The notes under the pieces are model-generated. The model saw nothing but the letters and a program-made list of their open reading frames with translations, was not told the DNA's origin and made no database searches. From DASSUC01 sp035649895 (GTDB taxonomy: Bacteria; Actinomycetota; Actinomycetes; Mycobacteriales; Micromonosporaceae): a DNA stretch of 20,709 nt. The position numbers and the translations under genes are program-made. Within the stretch, counting starts at the first letter, position 1. Every line of letters begins with the position of its first letter. Below, in pieces: positions 1 through 6,828 of this stretch. The stretch lies in the NCBI GenBank assembly GCA_035649895.1, contig DASRIS010000041.1:1-20709 (forward strand), given 5' to 3'.

Positions 1-2946
1 GCCGCCGGCCAGCGCCAGGTCGCACTCTCCCGAGCGCAGGCTGCGAGCGGCCAGATGCACCGCGACCAGCGACGACGAGCACGCCGTGTCCACCGCCATG
101 CTCGGACCGTGCAACCCCAGCAGGTACGACAGCCGCCCGGCCACGGCGCTGCCAATGCCCCCGGTCCCGTAGTAGGCGTCGATCGCCGAAGGGTCGTCGA
201 GCTTGAGCTGAAGCTGCATGTACTCGTTGCTGATCAGCCCGACGAACACCCCGGTACGGCTGCCGGCCAGCCGGGCCGGCACCTGCCCGGCGTGCTCCAG
301 CGCCTCCCACGCCACCTCCAGCAGCAACCGCTGCTGCGGGTCCAGGCTCACCGCCTCACGCGGCGAGATCCCAAAGAAGCCAGGGTCGAACTGGTCGATG
401 CCGTAAACGAAGCTGCCGCTGCGGGTGTACATCTTGCCCGGCGCATCCGGGTCGGGGTCATAGAACGCGTCAACGTCCCACCGCTCCCGCGGCACCTCAC
501 CAACCGCATCCCCACCCCGCTCAAGCAGCCCCCAGAACGCACCCGGACCATCAGCACCACCCGGGAAACGACACCCCAGCCCCACCACCGCAACCGGCTC
601 GGTCCGGTCTGGCCGGCCCGACCCGGCCGGCTGCCGGTCGAGGCCCAGCAGCGCCTGCTTGACCAGCGACAGCTCTGGCCCGCCGTCCGTGGCGGCGTCC
701 TGCAACCGCCCCAGCAGCAGCGTCCACGCCTCGTCCTCGGACAACGCCGACAGCTGGTCGACCGTCAACGTCCGGGCACCGGCCGCACGGCCGGACGGTG
801 CGGAAGCCTCCAGCCCAAACACCTGGTGCCCGAGGTAGTCGCTCAGGGCGGCCACCGACGGGTACTCGAGCACGAGCGTCGACGGCAGCTTGTGCGCGTC
901 GCCGAGCGCGCGCTGGAGCTGCCCGCGAAGGTTGAGCGCCATCAACGAGGTCATGCCGAGCTCGAAGAGGCCCCGCTCCGGGTCGACTGGCACGTCGTCA
1001 TCCAGCCCCAGGGTCTGGGCAACCAGCTGCCTGACCGCCTGCCTCAGCAGCTCCCGCCGCTGGCTCGGCGCAGCCTGGCTGACCTGCCGCACCAGCGCCG
1101 TTGGCTCGGCAGCGGCGGCGCGGTCGGCGCCAGCGCGCTGCGGCGCAGCTGCGGACTCGACCCAGTAGCGCCTGCGCTGGAACGGGTAGGTCGGCAGGAC
1201 CACACGCCGGTGTGGCACGTCCTCCGGCTGCTGCGGGTCGGCACCCGCGACGAACAGCCTGGCGCGCGCCGCGTCGTCGACCGCGGTCCCGGTCCGTGGC
1301 GCCTGCTGGCCACCGTCCGGGTCGCCGGCCGTGCCCTGGTAGACGTCGGGCACGTCCCCGCCGTCAAGCCAGGCCGCCAGCCGGTCCGCCGCCGTCGGCG
1401 CGTCCGGCGCGACAACCGCGAGGCGCTGCCTGAAGTGCGTACGCCCGGAGCTGGCGGTGGCGCACACCGCCGCGAAGCCGGGAGCGTCCGGGGAGCGCAG
1501 CAGCGCCACGTAACGCTCCACCAACGAACGCAGCGCGGCCACGCTCCGGGCCGACAGCGGCAGCATCCGCGTCGACGAACGGGCCGCAGACGGGTCACCG
1601 GGCAGGTCGGCACTGCCGGCCGGCGCATCGGAGACCACCATGTGCACGTTCACGCCGCCCAGGCCGAACGAGTTGATGCCGCACACGCGCTCCCGCTCCC
1701 CGCGCCGCCAGGCCAGCGGCGCCGACGGCAGCACGAACGGTGCACCGCCCAGCCCGGTCGCCGGGTTCAGCGTCCGCAGGTGCAGGTGCGGCGGGACCGC
1801 CTCGTGCTGGAGCGCCAGCACGACCTTGACCAGGCTGGCAACGCCCGCCGCCATCTCCAGATGGCCGATGTTCGTCTTGACCGAGCCGACCGCGCACGGC
1901 CTGTCGGCCGGGCGCTGCGCGCCGAAGACGCTCGCCAGCGCCTGCCCCTCGGCGACGTCCGCCAGGGGTGTGCCGACACCGTGTGCCTCAACCATGTCGA
2001 CCTGGTCCGGCGTGACCCCGGCGTCGCGCAGCGCCTGCCGGATGACGGACTCCTGCGCCTGCGCGTTAGGCGCGGTGAGCGCCTCGCCTCGACCGTTCTG
2101 GTTCATCGCCGAGCCGCGCACCACGGCCAGGATCGGGTCACCGTCGCGCTGCGCGTCCGCCAGCCGCTTGAGCACGACCATCCCGCAGCCCTCACCGCGG
2201 ACGTAGCCGTCGGCGCTGGCGTCAAAGCTCTTGCAGCGGCCGTCCGCCGCCATCATCCAGCTCTGCGACAGGCCGACGTTGGCCTTGGGCGAGAGGATCA
2301 CGTTGACCCCGCCGGCCAGCGCGACCTGCGACTCGCCCGAGCGCAGGCTCTGGCAGGCCAGGTGGACCGCGACCAGTGACGACGAGCAGCCGGTGTCCAG
2401 CGCCAGGCTCGGGCCGCGCAGGTCCAGCAGGTACGACAGCCGGTTGACCGCGATGCTGAGCGCGTTACCGGTCACGAAGTAGGCGTTGACGTTCTCAAGG
2501 TCGTCGAAGCCGACCGAGGCGTAGTCATCGGTGCCGATGCCGACGAAGACGCCGGTCGCGCTGCCGGCCAGCCGGGCCGGGACGACCCCGGCCCGCTCCA
2601 GCGCCTCCCATGCCACCTCGAGCAGCAGGCGGTGCTGTGGGTCCATGCTCGCGGCCTCGCCCGCGGAGACCCCGAAGAACTGCGGCTCGAACTGGTCGAT
2701 CCCGTTGACGAAGCCGCCCCAGCGGCTGTTCATCGTGCCGGCGGTGGCGAGGTCGGGATCGTAGAGAGCAGCCGCGTCCCAGCGGTCGCCCGGGATCTCG
2801 GTGACCGCATCGCCGCCACCGGCGAGCAGCTGCCAGAACGCGTCGGCGTCGCGCCCGCCGGGGAAGCGGCAGCTCAGCCCGATAATGGCGATCGGCTCGG
2901 CGGCTGGCTGGGGTGCGTCCGGCGCTCGGCTACGCTCCGCGGCCAT
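1..2946 (-). CDS. Type I PKS, 5' part: KS-(no AT)-ACP-KS
   Basis: The frame from ATG 2946 stays open to the left edge: 982 residues with no stop. There is no N-terminal docking helix; the KS begins at residue 17. KS1 (17-440) has DTGCSSS (Cys187), His322 in EAHGVGT and His362 in KTNIGH. The triad is complete but several normally fixed positions differ. A KS-AT linker domain follows (about 455-545), then directly the post-AT motif LPTYPFQRRRYW (584-595). Only about 48 residues lie where an AT of about 300 belongs, so the AT is missing. The ACP has GMTSL (Ser667) and Leu673 six residues later, where beta-branching acceptor ACPs usually have Trp. A linker (727-782) resembling a fused docking pair leads to KS2, which starts near 783 (Cys956 in DTACSSS) and runs off the window. 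The AT of the KS-AT protein probably loads this ACP in trans. The start has AGGA 3 nt and GAGAGGG 10 nt upstream. Confidence 0.93.
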   Translation of the reverse strand, partial: MAAERSRAPDAPQPAAEPIAIIGLSCRFPGGRDADAFWQLLAGGGDAVTEIPGDRWDAAALYDPDLATAGTMNSRWGGFVNGIDQFEPQFFGVSAGEAASMDPQHRLLLEVAWEALERAGVVPARLAGSATGVFVGIGTDDYASVGFDDLENVNAYFVTGNALSIAVNRLSYLLDLRGPSLALDTGCSSSLVAVHLACQSLRSGESQVALAGGVNVILSPKANVGLSQSWMMAADGRCKSFDASADGYVRGEGCGMVVLKRLADAQRDGDPILAVVRGSAMNQNGRGEALTAPNAQAQESVIRQALRDAGVTPDQVDMVEAHGVGTPLADVAEGQALASVFGAQRPADRPCAVGSVKTNIGHLEMAAGVASLVKVVLALQHEAVPPHLHLRTLNPATGLGGAPFVLPSAPLAWRRGERERVCGINSFGLGGVNVHMVVSDAPAGSADLPGDPSAARSSTRMLPLSARSVAALRSLVERYVALLRSPDAPGFAAVCATASSGRTHFRQRLAVVAPDAPTAADRLAAWLDGGDVPDVYQGTAGDPDGGQQAPRTGTAVDDAARARLFVAGADPQQPEDVPHRRVVLPTYPFQRRRYWVESAAAPQRAGADRAAAAEPTALVRQVSQAAPSQRRELLRQAVRQLVAQTLGLDDDVPVDPERGLFELGMTSLMALNLRGQLQRALGDAHKLPSTLVLEYPSVAALSDYLGHQVFGLEASAPSGRAAGARTLTVDQLSALSEDEAWTLLLGRLQDAATDGGPELSLVKQALLGLDRQPAGSGRPDRTEPVAVVGLGCRFPGGADGPGAFWGLLERGGDAVGEVPRERWDVDAFYDPDPDAPGKMYTRSGSFVYGIDQFDPGFFGISPREAVSLDPQQRLLLEVAWEALEHAGQVPARLAGSRTGVFVGLISNEYMQLQLKLDDPSAIDAYYGTGGIGSAVAGRLSYLLGLHGPSMAVDTACSSSLVAVHLAARSLRSGECDLALAGG
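1195..1341 (-). other. AT-deletion scar in the first module of the last PKS
   Basis: Between residue 536 (Tyr of VYQGTA, end of the KS-AT linker domain) and 584 (start of LPTYPFQRRRYW) there are about 48 residues and no GHSxGE or AFH/ASH motif. ARLFVAG still resembles the helix that normally follows an AT. Both flanks of a cis-AT are therefore present without the catalytic core. Confidence 0.88.
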
Positions 2947-2967
2947 AGGTCCTAAACCCTCTCCCTC

Positions 2968-3231
2968 TCAGGAACGCACCGCTGCCTGGTCCTGCTTGAC
3001 GCGCAGGAACAGGTCAACCAGCTCGTTGATATTGGACAGGTTCGCCAGCTCCGTACGCGGCACCCTGATCTTCAGCTCACGCATTGCGGCCGACACGATC
3101 TCGACCGTATCCAGGCTGCTCAACCCGAACTCTTTCATCGACTTCGAGGGGTCGATCGACGCGCCGTCAAGGCCGTCGGCGTTGAGCTTGATGTGCTTGG
3201 TGACAACGCTCATTACCTGGTCGCGGTCCAT
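2968..3231 (-). CDS. Free-standing acyl carrier protein, donor type
   Basis: 87 residues, a single carrier domain. The phosphopantetheine site is Ser39 in GLSSLDTVEIV; Ser38 replaces the Asp of the usual DSL. The flanking pattern (SLDxxEIVxxxM, IxVPRTEL, NINELVDLF) resembles the donor ACPs of beta-branching cassettes (AcpK, CurB and TaB type) more than PKS module ACPs. In those systems the ACP is loaded with malonyl (or methylmalonyl), decarboxylated to acetyl (or propionyl), and then feeds HMGS. Here the only complete AT visible next to the cassette is that of the KS-AT didomain protein, which is a candidate loader. The gene lies 24 nt after ECH2 copy C and 21 nt before the AT-less PKS. Its G+C is low for the window (31/60 in line 3181-3240). 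Confidence 0.93.
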   Translation of the reverse strand: MDRDQVMSVVTKHIKLNADGLDGASIDPSKSMKEFGLSSLDTVEIVSAAMRELKIRVPRTELANLSNINELVDLFLRVKQDQAAVRS

Positions 3232-3240
3232 GATACCAAT

Positions 3241-3246
3241 CTCCTT
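3241..3246 (-). promoter_or_regulatory. Ribosome binding site of the donor ACP gene
   Basis: AAGGAG lies 9 nt before the ATG at 3231. It is the strongest Shine-Dalgarno match among the genes of the window. Confidence 0.8.
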
Positions 3247-3255
3247 TGCTGAGTG

Positions 3256-4005
3256 CTACTGACCCACATACGTATCGGCGATGATCTCCGCCACCTCCGG
3301 TTGGCTGAAACACACTCTGTGCATCATGTGCTCACGCGACATCGCCTCCTGAAGGAGCTGCCGGCGCGGCAGCGAGAGGCTCTCCTTGCACAGCTGGAGC
3401 ACGTGGCGCGGCTTCTCCGCTATACGCTGCGCAAGCCCGAGCGCCGTATCGAAGACCTGGTCCGCAGGCACCACGTAGCTGAACAGGTGCATGCCGTCCA
3501 TCTCGCGACCCTTATAGTACCTGGCGGTGAGCGTCATCTCGGCGGCGATGCTGCTGCCGACCGCCGCCGGAAGTAATGCCGTAGTACCCATTGCTGGGGT
3601 GAAACCCATGCGCGTGAAGTTCATACTGTAACGTTTCTCACTCGCCGCGACGACCAGGTCGCAGCAGAGCGCGAGCACCAGTCCCCCACCGACGGCGTGG
3701 CCTTCCACAGCGCCGACAATCGGCACTGGAAACTCCAGCATCGGTCGCGACAGCAGTAGGTCCTTGACGTGGAGCCGACCCGACAGCACCCGTTGTAGCG
3801 CATCCATTGTGGCGCCGGCGCAGAATACGTCCGGGCGGCCCCGAAGAACCACAACCTTCAGCTCCGGCCGCTGCGCGAGCTGTGCCAGCGCGGCCAGCAG
3901 CTCGTCACAGAGCCGGTCGCTGAGACGGTTCTCATGCTCGGGGTCGTCCAGCGCCAGCTCGACAACTCCCGGCTCCAGATCCGCTATCCTAACGACCCGC
4001 AACAT
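3256..4005 (-). CDS. ECH2-type crotonase (copy C), putative decarboxylase
   Basis: 249 residues, a second PksI-like ECH2. It has CAGAT and GHAVGGG for the oxyanion hole, MGFTPAMG without a hydratase Glu, and a complete C-terminal MMH motif with His229, matching the His thought to be catalytic in PksI (His230 there). It is therefore the better candidate for the functional decarboxylase of the cassette. It is about half identical by eye to copy A and almost the same length, so the two are paralogues rather than a dehydratase/decarboxylase pair. The gene overlaps ECH1 by 17 nt and is followed after 24 nt by the donor ACP. Base composition is markedly lower in G+C than ECH1 or the PKS genes (35/60 and 33/60 in the lines 3241-3300 and 3301-3360), and it carries a TTA leucine codon. 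Together these hint at a separate origin for this gene and the ACP. Confidence 0.93.
   Translation of the reverse strand: MLRVVRIADLEPGVVELALDDPEHENRLSDRLCDELLAALAQLAQRPELKVVVLRGRPDVFCAGATMDALQRVLSGRLHVKDLLLSRPMLEFPVPIVGAVEGHAVGGGLVLALCCDLVVAASEKRYSMNFTRMGFTPAMGTTALLPAAVGSSIAAEMTLTARYYKGREMDGMHLFSYVVPADQVFDTALGLAQRIAEKPRHVLQLCKESLSLPRRQLLQEAMSREHMMHRVCFSQPEVAEIIADTYVGQ
3574..3576 (-). other. TTA leucine codon in ECH2 copy C
   Basis: Read in frame on the minus strand, positions 3576-3574 give TTA for the first Leu of the ALLPAAVG motif. TTA is very rare in high-GC genomes. In Streptomyces and relatives it can make expression depend on the bldA tRNA. It is the only one I noticed, but I did not count every codon. 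Confidence 0.8.
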
Positions 4006-4789
4006 CCAACCGTCCTTTGTATCGTGCGAACCACGGCGGTGCGAAGCCGTCGCCGAACAGCTTCACGCCTTCGGCGACCTCGTCGCGCGCCAGCCAGCCG
4101 GTGAGATGGTCAAGACCGGTCTCGATCTGCAGCTCGAGGTCGGCGGCGGTCAGCCGGTCGTAGTGGCGCTTGGCCTCGGCCAGCGCGTGCGGTGCACAGC
4201 GGAAGACCCGCTGCAGCTGTGCCCGCAGCGCCTGCTCCGCCCGGTCCCCGACCAGCTCGTCGACGAGGCCGTAGCAGTGGGCCTCGGCCGCCGGGATGCC
4301 GCGGGTGCTAAGCGTCAGCGAGCGCAGCCGCCCCGGGCCGACCCGCAGCAGCAGGAACGGCACGATCGTCGCGGGGACCAGCCCGACGATCGGCTCGGAG
4401 AGCATGAAGCGCGCGTTCTCCGTCGCCAGCACGAGGTCGCAGGCGGCCACCAGGCCGACGCCTCCGCCGGTCACCTCGCCGTCGACCAGCGCGACCACCG
4501 GCACGCGCGCGCCGCGGACCCGGGCCAGGCAGGCGGGCAGCCGCCGCAGCTGCGCGCGCTCGGGCAGGCTGCCGTGGACGAAGAACGTCTCCAGGTCCAG
4601 GCCCCGGCAGAAGGTCGGTCCTTCGGCGCTGACCACCATGGCCCGGCAGCCCGGGTCGGTCTCGGCGGCGTCGAGCGCCTGCGCCAGCCCGTCGACCATG
4701 GCGAAGTTGATCGCGTTGCCGTTGGCCGCGGCGACCAGCCTCACGAAGCACACGCCGTCGACGACCTCGAAGCGAACCGCGCGGTCCAT
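3989..4789 (-). CDS. ECH1-type crotonase, putative HMG-ACP dehydratase
   Basis: 266 residues. The sequence resembles PksH-type ECH1 enzymes, which dehydrate the HMG-ACP-like adduct made by HMGS to the methylglutaconyl form. Visible motifs: FCRGLDLETFF (60-70) and TGGGVGLVAACD (107-118) forming the oxyanion region, and MLSEPIVGLVPA with Glu132 in the position of a crotonase catalytic Glu. That Glu separates this protein from the two ECH2-type paralogues, which lack it. The C-terminus is rich in charged and aromatic residues (FAPPWFARYKGR). Local G+C is high (47 of 60 in line 4441-4500), unlike the next gene. It starts 4 nt after the HMGS stop and overlaps the following ECH2 gene by 17 nt, so the three genes are probably translationally coupled. 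Confidence 0.94.
   Translation of the reverse strand: MDRAVRFEVVDGVCFVRLVAAANGNAINFAMVDGLAQALDAAETDPGCRAMVVSAEGPTFCRGLDLETFFVHGSLPERAQLRRLPACLARVRGARVPVVALVDGEVTGGGVGLVAACDLVLATENARFMLSEPIVGLVPATIVPFLLLRVGPGRLRSLTLSTRGIPAAEAHCYGLVDELVGDRAEQALRAQLQRVFRCAPHALAEAKRHYDRLTAADLELQIETGLDHLTGWLARDEVAEGVKLFGDGFAPPWFARYKGRLDVAGR
4013..4017 (-). promoter_or_regulatory. Ribosome binding site of ECH2 copy C
   Basis: AAGGA lies 7 nt before the ATG at 4005, within the 3' end of ECH1. Confidence 0.75.
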
Positions 4790-4793
4790 GCTG

Positions 4794-6041
4794 CTAGCTC
4801 CACCGGTAGTTGCGGTGGTAGTCGCGGACGTCCTCCAGCACCAGCAGCCGCTGCCCTTCGTAGCGCTGTGCGTACAGGTCACCGACGTCCTGCGACAACG
4901 ACTCGTAGGTGCGTACGTCGATGTTCGTCTCGCACGCCTTCTCGATCTGCTCGTACTGCTCGACCGTGAGCGCGACCCGGGAGTCGAGGTGCTGGTCGAT
5001 GTCGAGACCGCGCACGTACGCCTGCGCCGCAGGTCCGACCAGGCCGCTGTAGAGCTCGGCCTGGCACCCGGAGCCGTACGCGAAGATCGACAGCCGGTCG
5101 CCGCCGGCCAGGTCGGTGGCTGCGTGCAGCATGCCGAGCAGGCAGATGAAGGTCGAGCCGCCGTACGCGCTGCCGATCCGCCGGATGAAGTAGGTGCTGT
5201 CGGCGACCCTCGCCCGGTAGCTCGCCTCGATCGCGGCCTTGTCCTCGATGCCGATCTTGTTCAGCAGCGTGCGGTGGGCGACCATCGTCATGCCAGGGAA
5301 GGGCGCGTGGTAGATGTTCTTCTTGAAGTAGCTCTCGAAGTCCAGCTCGCCAACCGCCCCCTCGTACGCCTCGTAGGTCTCCTCCAGCGCATCGAGGTAC
5401 GAGTAGAAGCTGGTCTGGCCGGTGATGATCTCGGTACGCGAGTTGGGGCGCAGCGCGTCGGATATCTCGTTGGTCCAGTAGCCGGCCTTGGCCAGCTCCA
5501 GCTCCAGCACCTGTGGCTCGTCGCTGACCAGCATCGCGACGGCGCTGCCGCCGGCCATCAGCTCACCCAGGTCGTCCTCCTCGGTCTGCACGTGGTTGCG
5601 GGTCCGGCTCAGGTCGCTGTTGACGACGAGAGCCTTCTTGCCGGGTCGCACGTTCGAGGCGACCCAGGAGGCGGCGACGCGCAGCGCCGCGGTCCCGCCG
5701 TAGCACATGTGCTTGACCTCGAAGTTGCGGCTGTTCGCGGGCAGCCCGCAGAAGCGCTGCACCCAGGTCGAGATGGGCTTGCCGAAGTCCACCGCCGACT
5801 CGGTGGCCACGACGACCAGCTCCACCTGCTCCCGGTCCTCGGCTGCGAGCAGGCGCTCGGTGGCGTTGACGGCCAGCGTGACCGGGTCCTCGTACGGCGG
5901 CAGGATCGCCCGCCCCTCGTACGGGACCATCTGGCGGCGCGTCAGGTCGTGCAGCGTCCCGCCGCGCGCGGTGGCCAGGTCGGCGATGTTGAGATACGCG
6001 CGGCCGCCGTACAGGTTTATCTTCTCGATGCCTACCCGCAT
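4794..6041 (-). CDS. HMG-CoA synthase-like beta-branching enzyme (HMGS)
   Basis: 415 residues from ATG 6041. It belongs to the HMG-CoA synthase family used in polyketide beta-branching (CurD, PksG, TaC/TaF type). It would add the acyl group of a donor ACP to the beta-ketone of a chain on an acceptor ACP, giving a 3-hydroxy-3-methylglutaryl-like branch. The catalytic triad is visible at the expected places: Glu81 (ATESAVDF), Cys113 (KHMCYGGT) and His245 (YHAPFPGM). The sequence begins with the family-typical GIEKINLYGGRAYL, and the length fits the PKS subfamily. It sits 21 nt after the ECH2 copy A stop and 4 nt before the ECH1 start. A primary-metabolic HMG-CoA synthase is unlikely, given that it is flanked by crotonases, a free ACP and PKS genes, with no other mevalonate genes in the window. 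Confidence 0.96.
   Translation of the reverse strand: MRVGIEKINLYGGRAYLNIADLATARGGTLHDLTRRQMVPYEGRAILPPYEDPVTLAVNATERLLAAEDREQVELVVVATESAVDFGKPISTWVQRFCGLPANSRNFEVKHMCYGGTAALRVAASWVASNVRPGKKALVVNSDLSRTRNHVQTEEDDLGELMAGGSAVAMLVSDEPQVLELELAKAGYWTNEISDALRPNSRTEIITGQTSFYSYLDALEETYEAYEGAVGELDFESYFKKNIYHAPFPGMTMVAHRTLLNKIGIEDKAAIEASYRARVADSTYFIRRIGSAYGGSTFICLLGMLHAATDLAGGDRLSIFAYGSGCQAELYSGLVGPAAQAYVRGLDIDQHLDSRVALTVEQYEQIEKACETNIDVRTYESLSQDVGDLYAQRYEGQRLLVLEDVRDYHRNYRWS
4798..4804 (-). promoter_or_regulatory. Ribosome binding site of ECH1 within the HMGS 3' end
   Basis: GGTGGAG lies 8 nt before the ATG at 4789 and is embedded in the last codons of HMGS. It fixes the ECH1 start at 4789 rather than at an upstream in-frame ATG at 4882. 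Confidence 0.8.
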
Positions 6042-6046
6042 CAGCA

Positions 6047-6051
6047 CTCCT
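6047..6051 (-). promoter_or_regulatory. Ribosome binding site fixing the HMGS start
   Basis: AGGAG lies 5 nt before the ATG at 6041. The alternative in-frame GTG at 6047 overlaps this site and would have no spacer, so ATG 6041 is preferred. Confidence 0.8.
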
Positions 6052-6062
6052 CTCGGGTCCAG

Positions 6063-6812
6063 CTAGCCGAGATAGGTCTCTTCCAGCACTTTTTCGATGT
6101 CGGGACGGTTGAAGCAGACCTGGTTCATAACCGGCTCCCGGGCGATTGCGTCCTGCAACGCGTGCCGCTTCGGCAGCGCCAGCGCGTCCTTTAGCAGCTC
6201 CAGCACGTAGCGCGGCTTCTCGGCGATCCGCTGCGCCGAGTCCAACGCCTTCTCGAGGACCTCGTCGCTGGGCACGACCGTGTTGAACAGCCGGCGCCGC
6301 GCCAGCTCGCTTCCCTTGTAGTACTTGCCGGTGAAAATCATCTCGCTGGCGAGATGATGGCCGACCGCCGCCGGCAGCAGCGTCGTCAGGCCCATCGCCG
6401 GGATAAAACCCATGCTGGCCGAGTTGACGCCGTAGCGGCGGTTCTCCGCGGCGACGAGAATATCGCAGCACAGCGCGAGTGCCAGACCGCCGCCGACCGC
6501 ATGGCCCTCCAGCGCGGCGATAACCGGCACCGGAAATCGCAGCAGCCGGTCGGAGAGGGCGAGCAGGCGCCGCTCGTCGTAGTCGCCGCTCGCCATCTCC
6601 TTGAGCATTCGCAGCGTGCCACCGGCGCACCAGGTCTCTTTCGTACCGGTGACCAGCAGCACCTTGTTGGAAGGGTCGGGCGCGAGCTCGTCCAGCGCGT
6701 CCATCATCTGGTCGACCAGCTCATAGCTGAGCCGGTTCTCCCGGTCCGGGTCGCAGATCGCCAGCTGCACGATCCCCGGCTCGACCGCCGTCATTCTCAG
6801 CACGTTCGACAT
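6063..6812 (-). CDS. ECH2-type crotonase (copy A), putative decarboxylase
   Basis: 249 residues of crotonase fold, closest by motif to PksI-type ECH2 enzymes that decarboxylate the 3-methylglutaconyl-ACP-like intermediate in beta-branching. Visible: CAGG (62-65) and GHAVGGG (103-109) for the oxyanion hole, and MGFIPAMG where hydratases carry a catalytic Glu, which is absent as in ECH2 enzymes. At residue 230 the C-terminal motif reads VMN, whereas PksI and the second copy here have MMH; that His is thought to be catalytic, so activity is uncertain. The start at 6812 was chosen because it aligns exactly with the start of copy C and has GGGA 6 nt upstream. An in-frame ATG at 6824 would add four residues and is only 4 nt past the KS-AT stop. 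G+C is lower than in the flanking PKS genes (about 53-55% in some 60-bp lines). About half the residues match copy C by eye. Confidence 0.9.
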   Translation of the reverse strand: MSNVLRMTAVEPGIVQLAICDPDRENRLSYELVDQMMDALDELAPDPSNKVLLVTGTKETWCAGGTLRMLKEMASGDYDERRLLALSDRLLRFPVPVIAALEGHAVGGGLALALCCDILVAAENRRYGVNSASMGFIPAMGLTTLLPAAVGHHLASEMIFTGKYYKGSELARRRLFNTVVPSDEVLEKALDSAQRIAEKPRYVLELLKDALALPKRHALQDAIAREPVMNQVCFNRPDIEKVLEETYLG

Positions 6813-6828
6813 GTGGTGTCCCATCGCC

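Noticed and set aside
55..2379. Long open frame on the plus strand (774 codons), with similar ones at 4296-6194, 7201-8877, 10796-12232, 14048-15760 and 17773-19923
   Set aside because: These are antisense shadows of PKS and cassette genes in high-GC DNA. Their translations are Arg/Ala/Pro-rich without recognisable domains, and the minus-strand frames carry continuous conserved motifs.
1861..2388. KS1 as a non-elongating KS0
   Set aside because: KS0 domains typically lose the His of the HGTGT motif. Here Cys187, His322 and His362 are all present, so I only call it divergent.
1..2946. Possible frameshift or pseudogene, because the first module lacks an AT
   Set aside because: I read the whole frame codon by codon and found no stop; motifs on both sides of the gap are in the same frame. 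It is a clean in-frame absence.
4794..6041. Primary-metabolic (mevalonate) HMG-CoA synthase
   Set aside because: Flanking ECH1, ECH2, donor ACP and PKS genes, with no mevalonate genes in the window, fit a beta-branching cassette.
6042..6047. GTG at 6047 as the HMGS start
   Set aside because: The AGGAG ribosome site overlaps this codon; ATG 6041 has the proper 5-nt spacing.
6813..6824. Upstream ATG (6824) as the start of ECH2 copy A
   Set aside because: It has only a poorly spaced GAGG, and the start at 6812 aligns exactly with the start of copy C. It remains possible.
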